Assembly (NCBI GenBank): GCA_932294295.1 | Contig: OW028573.1 | Span: 2,366,001 to 2,430,000, forward strand | DNA: 64,000 nucleotides | Direction of reading: 5' to 3' | From: Alitta virens | Lineage: Eukaryota; Annelida; Polychaeta; Phyllodocida; Nereididae | Shown here: piece after piece, positions 33,701-45,503 of the stretch | Numbering within the stretch: the stretch's first letter is position 1 | Layout of the letters: every line of letters begins with the position of its first letter | Position numbers and translations under genes: made by a program | Notes under the pieces: model-generated | What the model was told of the DNA's origin: nothing | Database searches by the model: none | Seen by the model: only the letters and a program-made list of their open reading frames with translations

Positions 33701-36619
33701 CAGAACCGTTGAACTTACTTTTCACCAAAAACAGCAAGAACAAAAATTTGCAGAAATGAACAATACGACACAGTAACCTAAGCTAAGAACTTACAAACAC
33801 ATTAAAACTGACTATAGATTAGAACCTTATCAACTTCTTAACATGAATAGGAAAACATGCAGTAAGATAGCTAGATTTAGAATCAGTTCACATAACCTCC
33901 GTATAGAAACAGGAAGACATGAAAAGCCTAAAATACCATCTGAGGATAGAACCTGTTTAAAATGTAATCTGAATGATACAAGCTGTATGTATGAAAGACT
34001 CTGATTGAATTTTATAAGGAATGGATAAACAGCTAAACTAATGTTAACTTCTATGTAAATACTTTAATTCGGTGGCTGGAACCATCTGTAACTATAGTCT
34101 TTGTTGTATTCCCTTCTTTATTTATTTTTTTATTTTTATTATTTTCTGATTGCTTTTTTTATCTTTTGTACTTGTGACATATATGTCTTTTCTGACATCT
34201 TCCGTCGATAAAATATATATATATATATATATATAATATTCCATATGATTTATAGCCATGAGAATCCCAAAAGGCACAACTACACTGTTTTAGACATAAT
34301 AATTATATTATTATTTTCTTCATGTTTTATGCCTTTCAGTGTATAAGGGTTCGAGTTCTGCTCCAAAAACCAAAAAAAGGTTTATCTTTTGTTCTTATTT
34401 TGTAAAACATAGCAGAGATATGTCAATGTGATTATCAAAATCCACAACTATTTTATATAGAGTAATACTGTATGAAATATCATAAGGATAAGTGCATTAT
34501 CAGCTTTGGAAATACAAGCATTTTCCAGATTTTCCATTAGTTTGAAAAAAGAATGATATGGATGTAAAAATGCAGTTCATAGAGTGAAAGAACTATAATT
34601 TTGATATTTTATTTGCAAAATTTCACTTATGTGAGTTAATGGTGTCTTTGATAAGGATGTTTGAAAAAACAAGAATATTTCAATTTTTCACCTTTTTATG
34701 CAAATTCCATATTATTTATTGGCATGAGACCTGAGAGTCTGGGAGCCTATTTTTAGGCAAACTTATCTCTGGATGTAGTTTACCTAGAATACTGGTTGAT
34801 ATATTATTAGACAGGTGCTCTCTTATTCTTATTAGTTGTGGTAATATCACATTTCTATAGCCTTTAGTTTGGGAACAATGTTGAGTTGAAAATGACGCAA
34901 AATACAACTAATCTTGACAGTTATAAAAATCGCATTTTGCATCGTTTAACTCAAGATTGTACCCAAACTAAAGACTGTATAACTATGAGGAGGAGGAGGA
35001 GGAGGAGGAGTTACTCTTACAAAGCTACACACCTGTTGCTTGAATTAGCCTTCACTTTCGTGGTGTGAAACATATGTGATAGCTCTATTACTTTCGTGGT
35101 ACGACAGTGCTATCACTGTCATGGTACGAAGGCTTCGGGGTGCGAAGATTTCGTGGTGCGAAGGATTCGTGGTGCGAAGGTGTCGTGGGGCCAAGGTGTC
35201 GTTGGGCCAAGGTGTCGTGGGGCCAAGGTGCCGTGGGGCGAAAGTAGGTGCTGTCGCAATCCGACAGCTCAACTTTCGAGGGGCGAAGGTTCAACTGTCA
35301 GGGGGTGAAACCTTTACTGTCGGGGGGTGAACCTTCGCACTAAGAAGTGAACTCTTGGCCACCATAGACCATAGGTAAACTCCATGTATTGTACATGTAG
35401 CTGAATGGTGATAACAATAGATTATTAGTTAATAGTTATCTAAATAATTATCAAAGTTTCTCAAAAAACATCTCATACAGTTTTCTTCCTATCGATTTGG
35501 AATTCAGTTAACATTATCAACTTTGATTGCCTTAGATGGATTAAGAATAACAGACAACATTGTAGTATAATGTCTAGTTGTTCAAAGACATTTGTTACAG
35601 AGGTTTCTTATGTGACCATTCGCTATTCAGTCAGGCTGTATGCCTCCCTGTCTGTCTTTCTGTGTCCATCTCACTTACTTGTGATATTCCTCATGGTGGA
35701 ATTGGCATTCCTTGGAGTACATCCATACTTAATCCAGTCATCATGGCAGTCTGCCCAAGGGAGCCTTGTGTTGAAGGAAGCAAAGATGTAGAAAATGGTG
35801 TAAGCAATCACCATGTTGTAGTAGATGCACACTATATAAGAGATGATTACCATAGCCCAGCCCACACCTGAAATTTAAACATTCTTACTGTTAACAGCTT
35901 TTCTTAAATTATGAATAAATGGATTTTCTATGATGATTCAACAAAAGTTAACACTCTTTGACAGTTTGTGTGAAGTCCGCTTTTTTTTTTCTTCCAACTA
36001 ATAAATCTCTTGCATTACTATTTATGAGATATGTACCTTTGAACAATGGTGAAATTTTCCCCCAAAGAGAAATTGGTCCCTCAGAAGAGAACTGTCCGAG
36101 ACACATCTCCATGAAGAAGATAGGAATACCAGCCAGTGCCATCATGATCCCGTAAGGAATCAACATGGAAGCTGATATAGTGATAGGATACAATTAATTT
36201 ACTGAAGTTAATATGACGGAAAAGGAAGATTTGCACCTGAATCTGATTCGGTGTATGTGCATTCATAAATTCTTATTCAAAACACTCAATTATATTTAAT
36301 CTCACTGCATTTGATTTTGATATTGTGGAAAGGAAGAATGTACCGATAATGTGATATATGGACTCCTAAATTTGTATTTGACTTTTCCAACACACATATC
36401 ATATCATTTTAATATTTAATAATAAATTGAGTTCAATATGTCTAGGTATGCACCTCCATGGTCATATAATTTGTAGGGGAAGCGCCAAATGTTGCCAAGG
36501 CCTACAGCATAACCAATCAGAGAAAGAAGGAAGTCGACTTTTCTGGCCCAGTTGCCTCTTTCTTGATTTTCATCTTCGTCATATCGATGGCACAAACCCA
36601 CACGCCTCGTGACTGACAT
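15800..36619 (-). CDS. SLC6-family Na+/Cl--dependent neurotransmitter transporter (glycine-transporter-like), 14 exons
   Basis: Exons are 36454-36619, 36037-36171, 35679-35867, 31296-31383, 19095-19203, 18865-18999, 18605-18708, 18398-18522, 18161-18273, 17895-18029, 17720-17819, 17512-17612, 16165-16338 and 15800-16051. They total 1926 nt (641 aa), in phase throughout. TM1 carries [14 protein letters not shown], the family Na+/substrate signature, with Gly rather than the Asp of monoamine carriers. The second extracellular loop has the paired cysteines ([12 protein letters not shown]) and NAT/NST-type sequons. TM6 reads [19 protein letters not shown] and TM8 [23 protein letters not shown] is like the IEMM segment of glycine transporters. 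The C-terminal tail starts WGPRL. Family members import small amino acids or amines across the plasma membrane, driven by Na+ and Cl-. The family call is firm; substrate specificity is inference. Confidence 0.93.
16421..16585 (-). mobile_element. tRNA-derived SINE, copy 2 (reverse)
   Basis: This is the reverse complement of the same family. The B-box complement (gggaatcgaacccggg) and the body (gggctttacgtcctgtattt) are both present. It lies in the intron between SLC6 exons 12 and 13. Confidence 0.75.
17303..17450 (+). mobile_element. LINE reverse-transcriptase fragment
   Basis: The frame reads [19 protein letters not shown], which matches the conserved (P/S)QGSILGPLLF..YIND block of LINE reverse transcriptases. 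The catalytic FADD block is missing. It lies in an SLC6 intron on the opposite strand and just downstream of exon 12. Confidence 0.55.
19204..21543. other. Intron 4 of the SLC6 gene, left part; nothing recognised
   Basis: This AT-rich intronic sequence shows only short open frames without family resemblance. The whole intron runs from 19204 to 31295. Confidence 0.6.
21544..22253 (-). repeat. Left (3') LTR of the Gypsy element
   Basis: It aligns with 29524-30121 over most of its length. It retains about 70 bp (around 21750-21840) that the right copy lacks, and tandem repeats of a cttatcaatttggcata motif occur in both copies. Confidence 0.65.
22338..22673 (+). repeat. 5' LTR of the BEL/Pao element
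   Basis: Length 336 bp, nearly identical to 24105-24440. It includes an AATAAA at about 22625. Confidence 0.9.
22715..22987 (+). pseudogene. Gag-like N-terminal fragment of the BEL/Pao element
   Basis: A 90-codon frame opens 42 bp after the 5' LTR and stops early; a related frame follows at 23032-23235. No family motif was recognised, so the Gag label rests on position. Confidence 0.5.
23205..24068 (+). pseudogene. BEL/Pao integrase (C-terminal two thirds)
   Basis: The main frame 23205-23873 carries [41 protein letters not shown] and the NSRPLTY and TPNHFLLG blocks typical of BEL/Pao integrase. A stop at 23871 is followed by the usual C-terminal SH3-like segment ([11 protein letters not shown]) up to about 24068. 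The beginning of the domain is joined directly to the gag remnant by deletion. Confidence 0.85.
24105..24440 (+). repeat. 3' LTR of the BEL/Pao element
   Basis: Length 336 bp, preceded by a purine-rich tract (caaggggg) consistent with a polypurine tract. Confidence 0.9.
25398..25949 (-). other. Third ORF of the Gypsy element with a membrane segment (possible env-like remnant)
   Basis: A 183-codon frame downstream of integrase starts with leftover integrase-like residues. It later contains a hydrophobic stretch ([15 protein letters not shown]) followed by basic and cysteine-rich sequence, which is the layout of a short transmembrane envelope tail. No surface subunit, furin site or fusion peptide was recognised. 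The env-like reading is an inference. Confidence 0.4.
26011..26535 (-). pseudogene. Gypsy integrase N-terminal remnant
   Basis: The frame has an HHCC zinc-binding arrangement ending CPTC, then SLDLMG, the usual beginning of the catalytic core. The core is then broken by frameshifts and appears truncated. Confidence 0.7.
26675..27240 (-). pseudogene. Gypsy RNase H region, split by a SINE
   Basis: The segments [16 protein letters not shown] and [18 protein letters not shown] are typical of the Gypsy RT/RNase H junction. SINE copy 3 sits between them. Confidence 0.65.
26902..27091 (+). mobile_element. tRNA-derived SINE, copy 3, inside Gypsy pol
   Basis: This is a full-length copy of about 190 bp with A and B boxes and a (CCA)n tail. 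A perfect 16-bp target duplication (aattgatcgaaactgg) flanks it at 26886-26901 and 27092-27107. It splits the RNase H region of the Gypsy element, so it is younger than that element. Confidence 0.85.
27240..28012 (-). pseudogene. Gypsy reverse transcriptase remnant
   Basis: The 27485-28012 frame carries [20 protein letters not shown] and MPMGLSN, all hallmark Ty3/Gypsy RT blocks. The frame then shifts to 27240-27479, where the catalytic YVDD box reads YVAN. Loss of both aspartates would abolish polymerase activity. Confidence 0.75.
28308..28620 (-). pseudogene. Zinc knuckle and aspartic protease remnant of the Gypsy element
   Basis: A CCHC knuckle ([14 protein letters not shown], about 28507-28548) is followed, in an overlapping frame, by a retropepsin-like VDTGA active-site motif. 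The frame shift between them may be decay or programmed. Confidence 0.65.
28704..29457 (-). pseudogene. Gag-like region of the Gypsy element, interrupted
   Basis: Frames at 29224-29457 and 28704-29112 give Gag-like sequence (for example [19 protein letters not shown]). They are separated by the inserted fragment at 29040-29255 and by frameshifts. Confidence 0.55.
29040..29255 (+). mobile_element. Second copy of the (CA)n-tailed non-LTR element, inside Gypsy gag
   Basis: The sequence closely matches 7018-7240, with the same 3' tail and (CA)n. It interrupts the gag-like reading frame of the minus-strand Gypsy element, so it inserted after that element. Clear target duplications were not seen. 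Confidence 0.6.
29524..30121 (-). repeat. Right (5') LTR of the Gypsy element
   Basis: This is the partner of 21544-22253, carrying an internal deletion. Its outer end reads tgctttttaca, giving a TG start in element orientation. Target duplications could not be identified. Confidence 0.65.
30180..30810. repeat. Inverted-repeat element in SLC6 intron 4
   Basis: The segment near 30384 (acagttggcactattgatat) recurs in reverse near 30705-30740. A caggagggagttag motif followed by tttagttggttatatcc occurs at both about 30200 and 30765. The pattern suggests a degenerate foldback element with no coding capacity. Confidence 0.4.
31810..31964 (+). mobile_element. tRNA-derived SINE, copy 4 (5' truncated)
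   Basis: It begins near the B-box (ggttcgattcccagtcgagc), so most of the tRNA-like 5' part is missing. The body and (CA)n tail are present. It lies in SLC6 intron 4-5 territory, downstream of exon 4 in genomic order. Confidence 0.7.
32593..34050 (+). pseudogene. LINE ORF2 remnant with most of the reverse transcriptase deleted
   Basis: The frame at 32593-32937 ([13 protein letters not shown]) matches the linker between endonuclease and reverse transcriptase of LINEs. The frame at 33183-33476 has [13 protein letters not shown] and [13 protein letters not shown] blocks from the RT thumb and C-terminus. About 33950-33970 encodes a CXXC-like tail. The RT palm is absent. It lies in the intron between SLC6 exons 3 and 4. 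Confidence 0.7.
34983..35010. repeat. (GAG)n simple repeat
   Basis: Seven to eight tandem agg units precede the degenerate tandem array at 35085-35335. Confidence 0.85.
35085..35335. repeat. Degenerate short tandem array, unit about 16 bp
   Basis: Around a dozen variants of tcgtggtgcgaagg follow one another, drifting to gtggggccaaggtg and then gggggtgaaccttc. The array is GC-rich in an AT-rich intron. Frames on both strands stay open, but no protein family is suggested. Confidence 0.7.
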
Positions 36620-37640
36620 CCTGAAGTGAAAAGTTCAATTGAAACTGTAATTAGCCCTCCTCAAGAGAATGTCACTGTAAGTATATCATAACAGCAAAAT
36701 AGTATATGATGACACTCGACAATATTTTTTAATCTGCTTCTCTACTTGATTCCTAGATTTACCTTGGTGTCTCAATCCGGTTTCAACTTTTAAAACAGCA
36801 AAAAAAAAAAAAAACCTGACATGCAACAGTATCGTTCTTTTTCATTTTTTAGCTTTTTTTTAAACTGCTGCACTAACAAAAAAATTAAGGAAGCATTTTA
36901 AAACTGCTCTATCATGCAAATTGTACAATTTTTATAGATCTATTTACAAGAGGTTCTCCCCCTAGAAGTATGATATACGATTTTACAATGGTTACATGGA
37001 TATGTACACCCGAAAATAACATAACATTTGAGGGGGTACATATCTTAATCCAAGTGTCAAAAAATATTTCAGTTGTTCTATTCCCTCATAAGGAATCACA
37101 GGAAAAATAGCGCTCCGTCTACAAATGATCTAATTGGGGTTGCGTCTCCTAAATTAAAAGATAATTGTGGTGTTTTTTCTCAGAGAACATAGTGTTGTTG
37201 TTTAATCGTTTAACCATGCTTTGGGGTAGTCTTTTTATTTTAAGAAATATGGAAAGTTGTTTTTGAACACCGCTTACTTAGTCAGAAGTTATTTTCGGTG
37301 CATGCCAAACTCTGTGTAATCATTAATAGCTATTAATATGCTAGGCACTCTTACCCTCTATTATATTAGCGAATCCTATTTAGCTTAAATTGACTTTAAA
37401 GACATGATTACCTAATATAATGGGGAAACACGACTTTTAAAATTGTTTGAGATCGAGTCATTTTCTACCATATTCCCAATGTAGGCCTATTGTGCAGTTT
37501 GACTGCTTGGTGTATTGAATTGGCAATTTATAGAAAGAGAGAACAGATCATAATAACAATTTTTGCTCACCTTCTATCCATTGCATGAGTATCGTTGTCA
37601 GAATGGCTAACTTTGGAATTCCCCTCCACCGCTCCAGTGG
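36620..37640. other. Upstream region of the SLC6 gene; nothing recognised
   Basis: AT-rich sequence with poly-A runs. No promoter element could be assigned with confidence. Confidence 0.5.
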
Positions 37641-37653
37641 TTGCAGTTAGAAA

Positions 37654-38663
37654 TTGCTAATTTTGAGTGAACTGACACAAATTTCAAGTAAACTTAGCGC
37701 TAACTTTGAGCATATTTCGTGCTTACTTTGGCCCTTGAAGGCCCTGGGCCTCCTCGTGGCGAGGGTGGTAACACTTGGGGTGAAGACCTGTTCCCCCAGT
37801 GGCCAACACAGGGCAGTACTTATTGCACAAGCCTCTCCAGATTCACAGGAGGGTGTGTTCCCTACCTTAACGGGGAAATACCATGATTATGTCCCAAAAG
37901 AATCGGCCAAGGCTGAGGTCGAAAAGTTGGCTACTGAATTTTTCTAAATGGAAAAGGATTCGCTCTGCTTTGAATCAGTCTGACGCCTACACTAGCCATG
38001 TTTATAAATGGAGCTCATGTTGAAGTTGTCCCACATGGGGCGCTCAACACTTGTAAGGGAATGGTATTATCTACAGAAAGTGGTTTATGCTTTGATGAAG
38101 AGCTTCAAGAATGGCTTTCAGAAAGAGGAGTACAGCACCTTTGCCGTCTGCCAACCAGGGCAGGTTCTTCCCAGCTCCTTGTCTTAATTTTTGAAGACAC
38201 CAACCTGCCTGATTGTACCAGTGCGGTTTGAGTGGTGTAGATTCACCCTTACATCCCAAACCCCAGACCCTGTTTTTGCCGTACCCTGTTAGTTCATGGC
38301 CCCAGTATTTTATAATAAATGGCTTGGATGACAAACTCAAACATTTGTCACCCAATTGCCATCTGTACTAACTTGCTAGATCTTGTTTGCGACCAGAAAC
38401 AGTGTGAGAAGTTACAGGATATACGTAATTTGGTCAAAGGTCCTGTTGAAGTTGTCCCACATGGGACACTCAACACATGCAAAGGAGTTGTGTTATCCAG
38501 TGAGAGTAGCTTATGCCCTGATGACGAGCTCCAGAAATGGCTGTCTGAGCGAGGAGTGCGGCACTTTCGCCATCTACCAACCAGCATAAATCTGACATGC
38601 AGGGCTACTATTCAAATTTTCACTCTCATCCTTAGACCCTTAGATCTAAATTGCTTGTATTAA
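37654..38663 (+). pseudogene. LINE ORF1 (gag-like) fragments, locally duplicated
   Basis: Two copies of a block of about 140 bp, at 38011-38158 and 38446-38583, encode VEVVPHG.LNTCKG(M/V)VLS and ELQ.WLSERGV. This is the RRM-like segment of retroposon ORF1 (gag-like) proteins. Stops and frameshifts separate the pieces. Confidence 0.55.
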
Positions 38664-40576
38664 CTATTTGAACACATCAGCCAAAGCCTACACATCAAAG
38701 ATGGAATGATCGAACATCTGGCAGGTTTTTAGAAATGTTTCTTTGCCTCAGGTTTGAAGAAGACTCAAATCCAACTGGAAGATCCATGTCATTTCCTACA
38801 ACTACAGTCTCTTTACGTCTGCACAATAAGCAGAGCAGCATCTGATTTGGCTTGGTGCATTTTACAGCCCCTTTTGCTAAGCTTTTGGGATAGCATAACA
38901 ATAGACCTCTGCTTAATTGTTCTTTTGTTTGGAGAGAAACTCCTCCTGATTAATTTGAAGGGTCATGCTTTGAGTGAAGTGCGTGGCTGTCACCAGTCCT
39001 TTTCGTAAAAAAATCTTAAATTAACTCAAATGCTAATTTCTCAGTTGTCATGTTCAAAGCGTAATTGCTTTTTTGTTGTATTGAAAATAATTTGTGATTT
39101 GCTTTGTAAAACTCGAAAAAAACGTCAAATTGTCCAAAAACAATTTTCTGTAAAAGATCTGTTTTCATTGGTATGACCATAAAACTTTTTCAAAAACTTA
39201 CACCATACCAGGTCATCATCTGTACAAAGTATCAAGATGATAAAATTTGAATCTTACATGAAATTAAGCATAAACTTTACAAGTTGCAATTTCGCAGATT
39301 TACACCAAAATATTACAATATGGTTACTGAGAACATATTCTATAAATATGACCCATATAAGCTTACCATAATTCCCTTATCAACTTAGAAACACTATGCA
39401 AATAAACTTATTATTTAATTGACACACATTTTCCACCTATACTTAATGGAAAATGAATATTTAAACAAGTTCTCGGATTGTACGAGAGAAAGCTTCAAAT
39501 TGATAAAGACTTACTCAGGGTCAGAGTTATCCTCATCCAATTACTGTCATGTGTTCTGATATTCATTCACAAATAAAACAACCACAGGAACACATCATGA
39601 TATGCTTGTTACTAGTGCATCTGGTGATATTGCGCCATGTTACAACCACAGGTTAAGAGTTTAATACAAACTGCAGGTACTGCTCTAAGTTTATTCAAAC
39701 TTTTGTAGGTAACAAATCACTTGCAATCTCCTATTCTAACTCCCTATGATATGACAGGCCTGAGTTAGGTGCAGTGCAAGGGCTCCAGAGCATAAATTAG
39801 TTTTTGTATGTAATACAGCATTGGGGCATCATGTCTCGGCAGAAGTTTTTTTTGTTTTTAATGTGGCCTGTGAAGTTGTTTCACCCTGAGGTTATTCATT
39901 ATTCATTCAGGTCAAAGTGGATGAAGCAGGGTACATTTTAACCACATAGTTTTCTGATCAGCAAAATATGGTGGAGCATCACCAGTAAAAGAATCTGGCC
40001 ATGGTAAGTTGTTGAGTACATTCTCTCGGAGTGACAGTGACTTGGTCTCAGTTCCAGCCTCCATCCATACCTCATCTTCTGTAATGTGGTACATGTGAGC
40101 AAGACCAGGGCATCAGTGGTGACTGCAGACACTGGTATGCTTCAGTCCATGATTGGCAGCCTCATCTGTGTGTAGTGCTATATATGTGCAACTGCCTCTT
40201 CATGTTATAGAATAGACGCAGGAGTAATTCATGAGATACAGATTCTGATGATTCAAATCCTCCAGCAATGACTCCATGTTCATATGAGAGCTTGTTGGCC
40301 TGTTTTACAACTGATTCATACCTGATTCTCACCAAGACTCAGGAAGTTGGACCAGAATTCTGGCAATGGGGCTAGATAACTATAAAATAACCAATCAGAT
40401 TTTTTTGTGCTGGGATGGTTCTTTTTCCTGATGTTCTAGTCTCAAATGATTCTTCACTGTGGGTATCAAAGACCAGATAAAATCAAATATATATATATAT
40501 ATATATATTAGTTATAAATTTAGGTTGATTTACATTCCCTAGTTATTAATAACTTATGACTGGCTAAGTGGCTCCT

Positions 40577-40664
<88 letters not shown>

Positions 40665-43600
40665 GCGTGTGCGTGTGTGTGTGTGCATAAAATGGTCGGC
40701 TGATGCCAAATAGGCATATTTGCCTTAAAAATTCATTATGACTGCATATATAGTTATTGTGATTATTTATCAAACACATGTACAATATTGCACTTTTATT
40801 TAGAAAATAAATTAAAGTAACTGCTTGCTGCTGGCTTGACAAGCATTATTTTAGCACAGTGCATACTTCCTACAGATGGAATCATACAATGTCTATACAG
40901 TACATATTTTTTAAAGTGGCATACTTCAGCTAGTAAAATCATTAGTTACTACCTGAAACTATGATTATCTGGATGTATCTATTCCTATCTCCAGGTATAA
41001 TTTAGGTGACTTAGCCTCACTTATGTGAAGAAGCATTCTGTTTAATAAAACAGTGGGAAGACTGCAGACCAAGTATAGGGGTATATATTACTGATGTAGT
41101 AAACACACATTTAATTGTAAATTACAAGGCCAACATTACAGCACTTAATATAGTATTACAGTTCTGGATTCCAGGGGATAGATTTGGATAATTGATAAGC
41201 TTATTATTAGGTATATATCACTTTATTTGACCAGCTCAGTACCAATAATCTTGCTTTATTCTCCCTTCACAAATATGAAATTCCTTACTTTAGCAGATAT
41301 GGACTATCTGACCTTTCTTTTTACTCTAACAATACATTTTGAGGCAAAAAGGAAGTTTTGAGAGGCAGTATAACTCAACAGACAACTGAAAATATGTAAA
41401 ATACCTAGTGGTTTGGCGGCCATTTTGAATATGCAAACTCAGGAGCCCTACACAACTTTAGAAGTCTACTTCCGGTCAATCATTCTTTAATAGGTCCCAA
41501 ATGACAATTCTGCCATGGTTGTATCTTTATACGAAGACCTGTGAATCAGATCATTGCATGATACATTTTGGCCGCTGGACTATGAGTTGACTTATTATTG
41601 CAACTGCTGGCAATAGTCATTGTTGGGCCATTGGATAGGTTTGCAGGTGTTGTCCTGTGTTGGAAACAACATGGGTAGTGGATAATCAGAAACCAGCTTA
41701 CACATGTCACTATGACACCATATTCCAAATATGGGTGTGTTTTGTAAGGCCTTCTCTGATTGTGCAATAAGAAAGGAGATTAATAACCACACAAAATCAG
41801 GCTCCATGCAGCCGGCGGGATTGCACAAATTTGGGCCAATGGATAAACACACTGGCCTCATGAATTATTAAACCAAATGTGACTGACCCAATAATGTGAT
41901 GCTTTATCCTGTTCTATAATTCATTAGCATTAGTTTGATCAGTTTCAGTATATTCCACACATGTGAATTTAACAATGAAGAGTATAACAAGAAAAGCTCT
42001 CTTTAAAAAAGAGACCTGTATTAGAATTAGTTAACGTTGTCTAGACATGAAAAAAAAGTTAAAAATGAATTGAACTATTTTGTACAGACTAGTTAAAGGG
42101 TATTAGTTGCAGGTAACAGATTATGACAAGGTATCATGTCAAAATATTACAATCAATTGGTATAGTTCAAATTTATGTCTATGTCTTTATTGCCGAACGT
42201 GCTATAAAATGTACTTTTCCATAGGTCCTCGCTACTCTTGCCTAGCTACCCACAACTGTCTGCAAATCAACTACTTGCACTATCTATAGTATTAGTAATT
42301 ATAAAAAGAGGCCTTTGCTTGTTAGTCAAAAAAAAAAATATATATATATATATATATATTTCAAACATTCCTGCTATTAAGTTGCATAGAAATTTTTTAT
42401 GGTTCTTTTTTAATATACCTAAATACTTTTAGTATTCTGTAATTTGCAGCCAAAAAAACAGAGTCTTTCAGAAAAATGTGACATGTTTTGCAAATCTAAT
42501 AGAATAATTCAGATCCAAATTTAAAAAATAAATAATCATGTTTCATTTTTTCACATTAACATACATAATTGACAGGTTCAGTGAGTGTAGAATTTTTGAA
42601 CTGCATATCTGCTGTTTAAAACAGTTTGAGAAATAATTTCATTTCAACATTGGCCTATTTGTAATAATGTAATTACTTGAAAGTAATTACAGTGTATAGT
42701 TTCAAATGCAATCAGCTATCAGAAAAATAGAGCAATTGACAAATCCAATTTGTGTAATTACCCTGTTTCACTTAAGAAAGAGTAAGAACAGTGAGTTTGT
42801 GTGGCCAGTTTCATTAATTTTATAAGTCAGAGTGTTGGTGTGTCACTCAACTGGCCAATCATAGCCAGATGCCTGCAATGGAGTGACCACTGCCACACTG
42901 ACATACAACAGCAGCATCACAAGCACAAATTCATGATGGTTTTTTGTTAACAGCCAAAGCACCATTCAAATCACATTAGTTTTCATAAGTATGAAATATT
43001 GTAAGTAGATATTAAGCTTTTGTTGAGTTGTTAGGCATTTTACGTGATGGGCCTCTGATAGATATTTGTTGAAAACCTTCACAAGCTTTCACCCCTAAGA
43101 CCAAAATGAACCATGCCAATTTCTGCGAAATCAGACTAACATGGATGAGTCCATTGATGTTTGAGGAGGGAACTGTTAAGATTTAATAAATACCTTGGTA
43201 CAATAAAACCAGGCACTTTTGACATATGGCCCCCATTGCTTCATTTTATGCAAGGAAGACAAATGTGCCATAGTTAGGTTATTAAGCCACTTTCAAGGAT
43301 GTGAAGATCAGTGATCTGGCCACAGCTTAAATGTAAACAACTATCAGTGATGTCACTGGCAATCTTCACAAGGCTCAGAAGATTATTTGTAAAACCAATC
43401 TTAGCAAGTATCTATACAAAAATTATATTTTGATACTTTTAATGAATTACCTTAAAACATGGGTGTAGATACGTCTTTGTTGTGTTATCTGCATTATTAA
43501 CAGAGTTATGGCCTGAAATTGGCCACCACAGGGAGGCTCTCAGGGGCTCAACAGCATTTCTTTGTTTGATCCTACCTCTATGCCAAAGCTTATGTGTGTT

Positions 43601-45449
43601 TATTATAAAAGCAAAGTCGACATATCTGCTGGACTATTTGGCTGCACCTCTCTAGATCAGGAAAAAATAGATGTAGAAACTGTTGGAATTTGCACTTGGT
43701 ATATCTACAGATTACCTGGACTATATGGAAATAATCTCTTGTATTAAAAAACCTGAAGAAATCATCAGAACTATGCAGATCGTTTTGTAGAAACATGACC
43801 CAACATCGAGACAGAACATCCCGTTTATTATTTTTTTGTAGCAAATTAATTTAATTGAAACCTCTGAATATGACTTGGATGCACTAAACAATAAGTCTCC
43901 AGTTACATTTCTCATTGAATAAATTACATTTAAATTAAATGAAAAAAAACATGTATGCTTAAATTATGCAAATTATGTAAGGGCCCCAAGCTGCCATTTT
44001 CAGCGGCTCATACCAAAGACAATGTAGCATACCTTGGCTTGCAATTGAGTTACAGAGCCCGGAAACTAGAAGCTTAACCTCCTCTTTCCACTGGGGTTTA
44101 GCTTAAAATTTCATATAGTTGCATTTAGGTGCCAAAGTGGATCTTCAAATTAATTAGAATATTGTAAGATAAAGACATTTGCACATTTATAACTAGTTTA
44201 TCCAAGGTTATACATATCTAGGTAAAAAGGCCAGGTCAAGTCATAGAGATCGTAAAATATGCAATTTACATTGTATTAGAGTCATTGTTAGTATAATAAT
44301 TTCGTTATTTCTCTGGTTTCTACAGGATGATGCTCACGAATATGTTGTATTATAAAAATTGACACAATTCCACATTCATTTGTAAAACCCTCAAATTCCT
44401 CAAATTCTTCTTCTAATTAGGTCATAATATAAGTACATGATTTGCTTAGTCATGCAATTTCAGTATTCTTTGGAATTTGTGTTTAAATAGTTTATTGACA
44501 TTGGGGCATAATGCTTCAGACACCCATTTTCTATAGTCTGGAATGATATGAAAAACATATAATACCATGGTTTTATGCTATTATCATATTTTTTAACTGA
44601 ATGACATATGTATCACTTATCATATTTTACATGTCAATAAAATCTATATATATCTAATAGATAAGTTTGTAAAAATCTGAATAATAAATGGAACCTAACG
44701 CTCGGGACAAAAAAAGTTTCACTTTGACTCATATATACCAGTGACTGCACTCTTAACAGTATGCTAAAGAGCAGCTGCCCACAAGCCGAGTGCCAGTAAG
44801 TGGTGTACCCTTGGATCGTAATACTATAATATATTTTTGCAGCTATTGTTGCTATCTTCAAACTTTCAGTAATGAATGCTATATTACTTATCATTTCTTC
44901 GATGATGCAGAAAATGTGGAAGTTTTACTATATTTAGCATGGAGAGTCTCTCTTTTAGAATGCACACTGATGAGGCACAGCGAAGAAAAATGCAAAATTC
45001 TTTTAGTTTAGAAAACTAGACTAATCATACATTAGAAAAATTTAGTACAGAACACTAACTTAAGCACAAACTTATTGAATAAATCATGGATATTTATTGT
45101 TTAACCAACTGCTCCCAGCATCTACCATTTGATAGCGTAAAAATAACTCTAGAATTTGTAAAAATCGATGTATTTAATGTGAGACTATGCTTCATTATTT
45201 TCACCATAGGTGAGATGATTGATTTCTTTCCTTTATAATACACAGGTAAATCGTCTTTGCAATTAACGCCATGCGTCGCCACAGTACTGTCACACTTTTC
45301 CAGGTGGACAGGTGAGCCTGTCATGCAAGATGGCTTTCGCGCGCCGCATGGAAATTCGGAATTAGGACTTTGATCTCATCCACTTGAAAATATCTTATCT
45401 CAAACGGATCTTCTCGCCCATTTGTCGCTGATTCTCTTGAGGGAACACC
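38664..45449. other. Long intergenic stretch between SLC6 and GIPC
   Basis: This is AT-rich sequence. It contains the (TG)n tract at 40577-40685, short (AT)n tracts near 40490 and 42335, and only short open frames. A minus-strand frame at 39912-40094 looks protein-like but matches nothing I know. No tRNA or other RNA gene was seen. Confidence 0.55.
40577..40685. repeat. (TG)n microsatellite
   Basis: About 54 TG units with three GC interruptions towards the end. Confidence 0.95.
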
Positions 45450-45503
45450 ATGTTTAACCAAGATGAATACGGAAATCGACCAAAAAGGAAATCCACGTCG
45501 GGT
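45450..45503 (+). other. Possible alternative first coding exon of GIPC
   Basis: An ATG-started frame of 18 codons ends at a strong GTAAGT donor (45504). Spliced to an acceptor (tatatatag) at 45696, it would run in frame through four codons into the GIPC ATG. It may equally be a 5' UTR exon. Confidence 0.4.

Noticed and set aside
39912..40132. Two overlapping minus-strand frames
   Set aside because: One looks protein-like, but there is no recognisable family, splice signals or neighbours. It may be transposon debris.
40520..40842. Threonine-histidine repeat proteins
   Set aside because: These are translations of the (TG)n microsatellite.
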